NCBI GenBank assembly: GCA_045600065.1
Contig: JAZRXE010000006.1
Location: forward strand, 1-5,690
Reading direction: 5' to 3'
Origin: RGIG2707 sp045600065
GTDB lineage: Bacteria > Bacillota > Clostridia > Peptostreptococcales > Anaerovoracaceae
Length of the DNA stretch: 5,690 nucleotides
Notes under the pieces: model-generated
What the model was told of the DNA's origin: nothing
Databases searched by the model: none
The model's input: only the letters and a program-made list of their open reading frames with translations
Shown here: piece after piece, positions 5,673 through 5,690 of the stretch
Layout of the letters: each line of letters starts with the position of its first letter
Position numbering within the stretch: position 1 is the stretch's first letter
Program-made: the position numbers and the translations under genes

Positions 5673-5690
5673 ATTCCTAAACAACAATAA

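Larger units (their letters stand above)
5533..5690 (+). ncRNA. Probable 5' leader of an rRNA operon (16S gene beyond the window)
   Basis: Downstream of P2 there is no open frame with a ribosome binding site. Instead there is a succession of hairpins and a boxA-like site, ending in an A-rich single-stranded tail (ACAACAATAA) at the window edge. Tandem strong promoters, an A-rich upstream element, boxA and a structured leader together are the standard layout ahead of a 16S rRNA gene. The conserved 16S 5' sequence (AGAGTTTGATC) is not present in the window, so the call rests on architecture. Another stable RNA, such as a tRNA cluster, would be the main alternative. Confidence 0.65.

Noticed and set aside
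5566..5690. Start of the 16S rRNA gene within the window
   Set aside because: The conserved 5' sequence of 16S (AGAGTTTGATC) was looked for and not found; only leader-type sequence is present.
1..5690. CRISPR arrays, insertion sequences, attachment sites, tRNA genes, riboswitches
   Set aside because: No spaced direct repeats, transposase motifs, terminal inverted repeats, tRNA cloverleaf or recognised riboswitch core was seen on either strand.

Overview
The window looks like a housekeeping stretch from a Gram-positive bacterium of the Bacillota, most likely class Clostridia. The reasons are the clpX-lon-engB gene order, strong GGAGG-type ribosome binding sites, consensus sigma-A promoters, heavy use of ATA (Ile) and AGA/AGG (Arg) codons at moderate GC, and a CCTTGAAAAC-type boxA ahead of what appears to be an rRNA operon. 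The genus cannot be named from the sequence alone.

Layout, all on the + strand: the 3' part of clpX (1-872, cut by the window edge just after its Walker A motif); lon, a complete LonA protease (915-3257); engB/ysxC, a ribosome-assembly GTPase (3254-3844); a small DUF1232/YkvA-type membrane protein (3841-4161); hpt, hypoxanthine phosphoribosyltransferase (4164-4700); and pduL, a phosphate acyltransferase of the PduL family (4728-5300). The gaps are 42 nt (clpX-lon), a 4-nt ATGA overlap (lon-engB), a second ATGA overlap (engB-DUF1232), 2 nt (DUF1232-hpt) and 27 nt (hpt-pduL). No convincing terminator or promoter lies between them, so clpX through hpt, and perhaps pduL, probably form one transcription unit. 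Its genes cover protein quality control (ClpX, Lon), large-subunit maturation (EngB), purine salvage (Hpt) and acyl-CoA/acyl-phosphate exchange (PduL).

The last 390 bases (5301-5690) hold no gene but are rich in signals. Two sigma-A promoters stand exactly 100 bp apart (TTGACT-17-TATATT and a perfect TTGACA-17-TATAAT with an A-rich stretch upstream). They are followed by a 5' hairpin, a boxA-like antitermination site, another hairpin and a possible three-way-junction fold. This is the architecture of a tandem-promoter rRNA operon leader. The 16S gene itself is not inside the window, so that identity is inferred.

I found no mobile element, CRISPR array, toxin-antitoxin or defence system, and no clearly new biological system. 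The points most worth a second look are the structured rrn-type leader, a PduL with no encapsulation peptide and with codon use unlike its neighbours, and the conserved but uncharacterised DUF1232 gene translationally coupled to engB.
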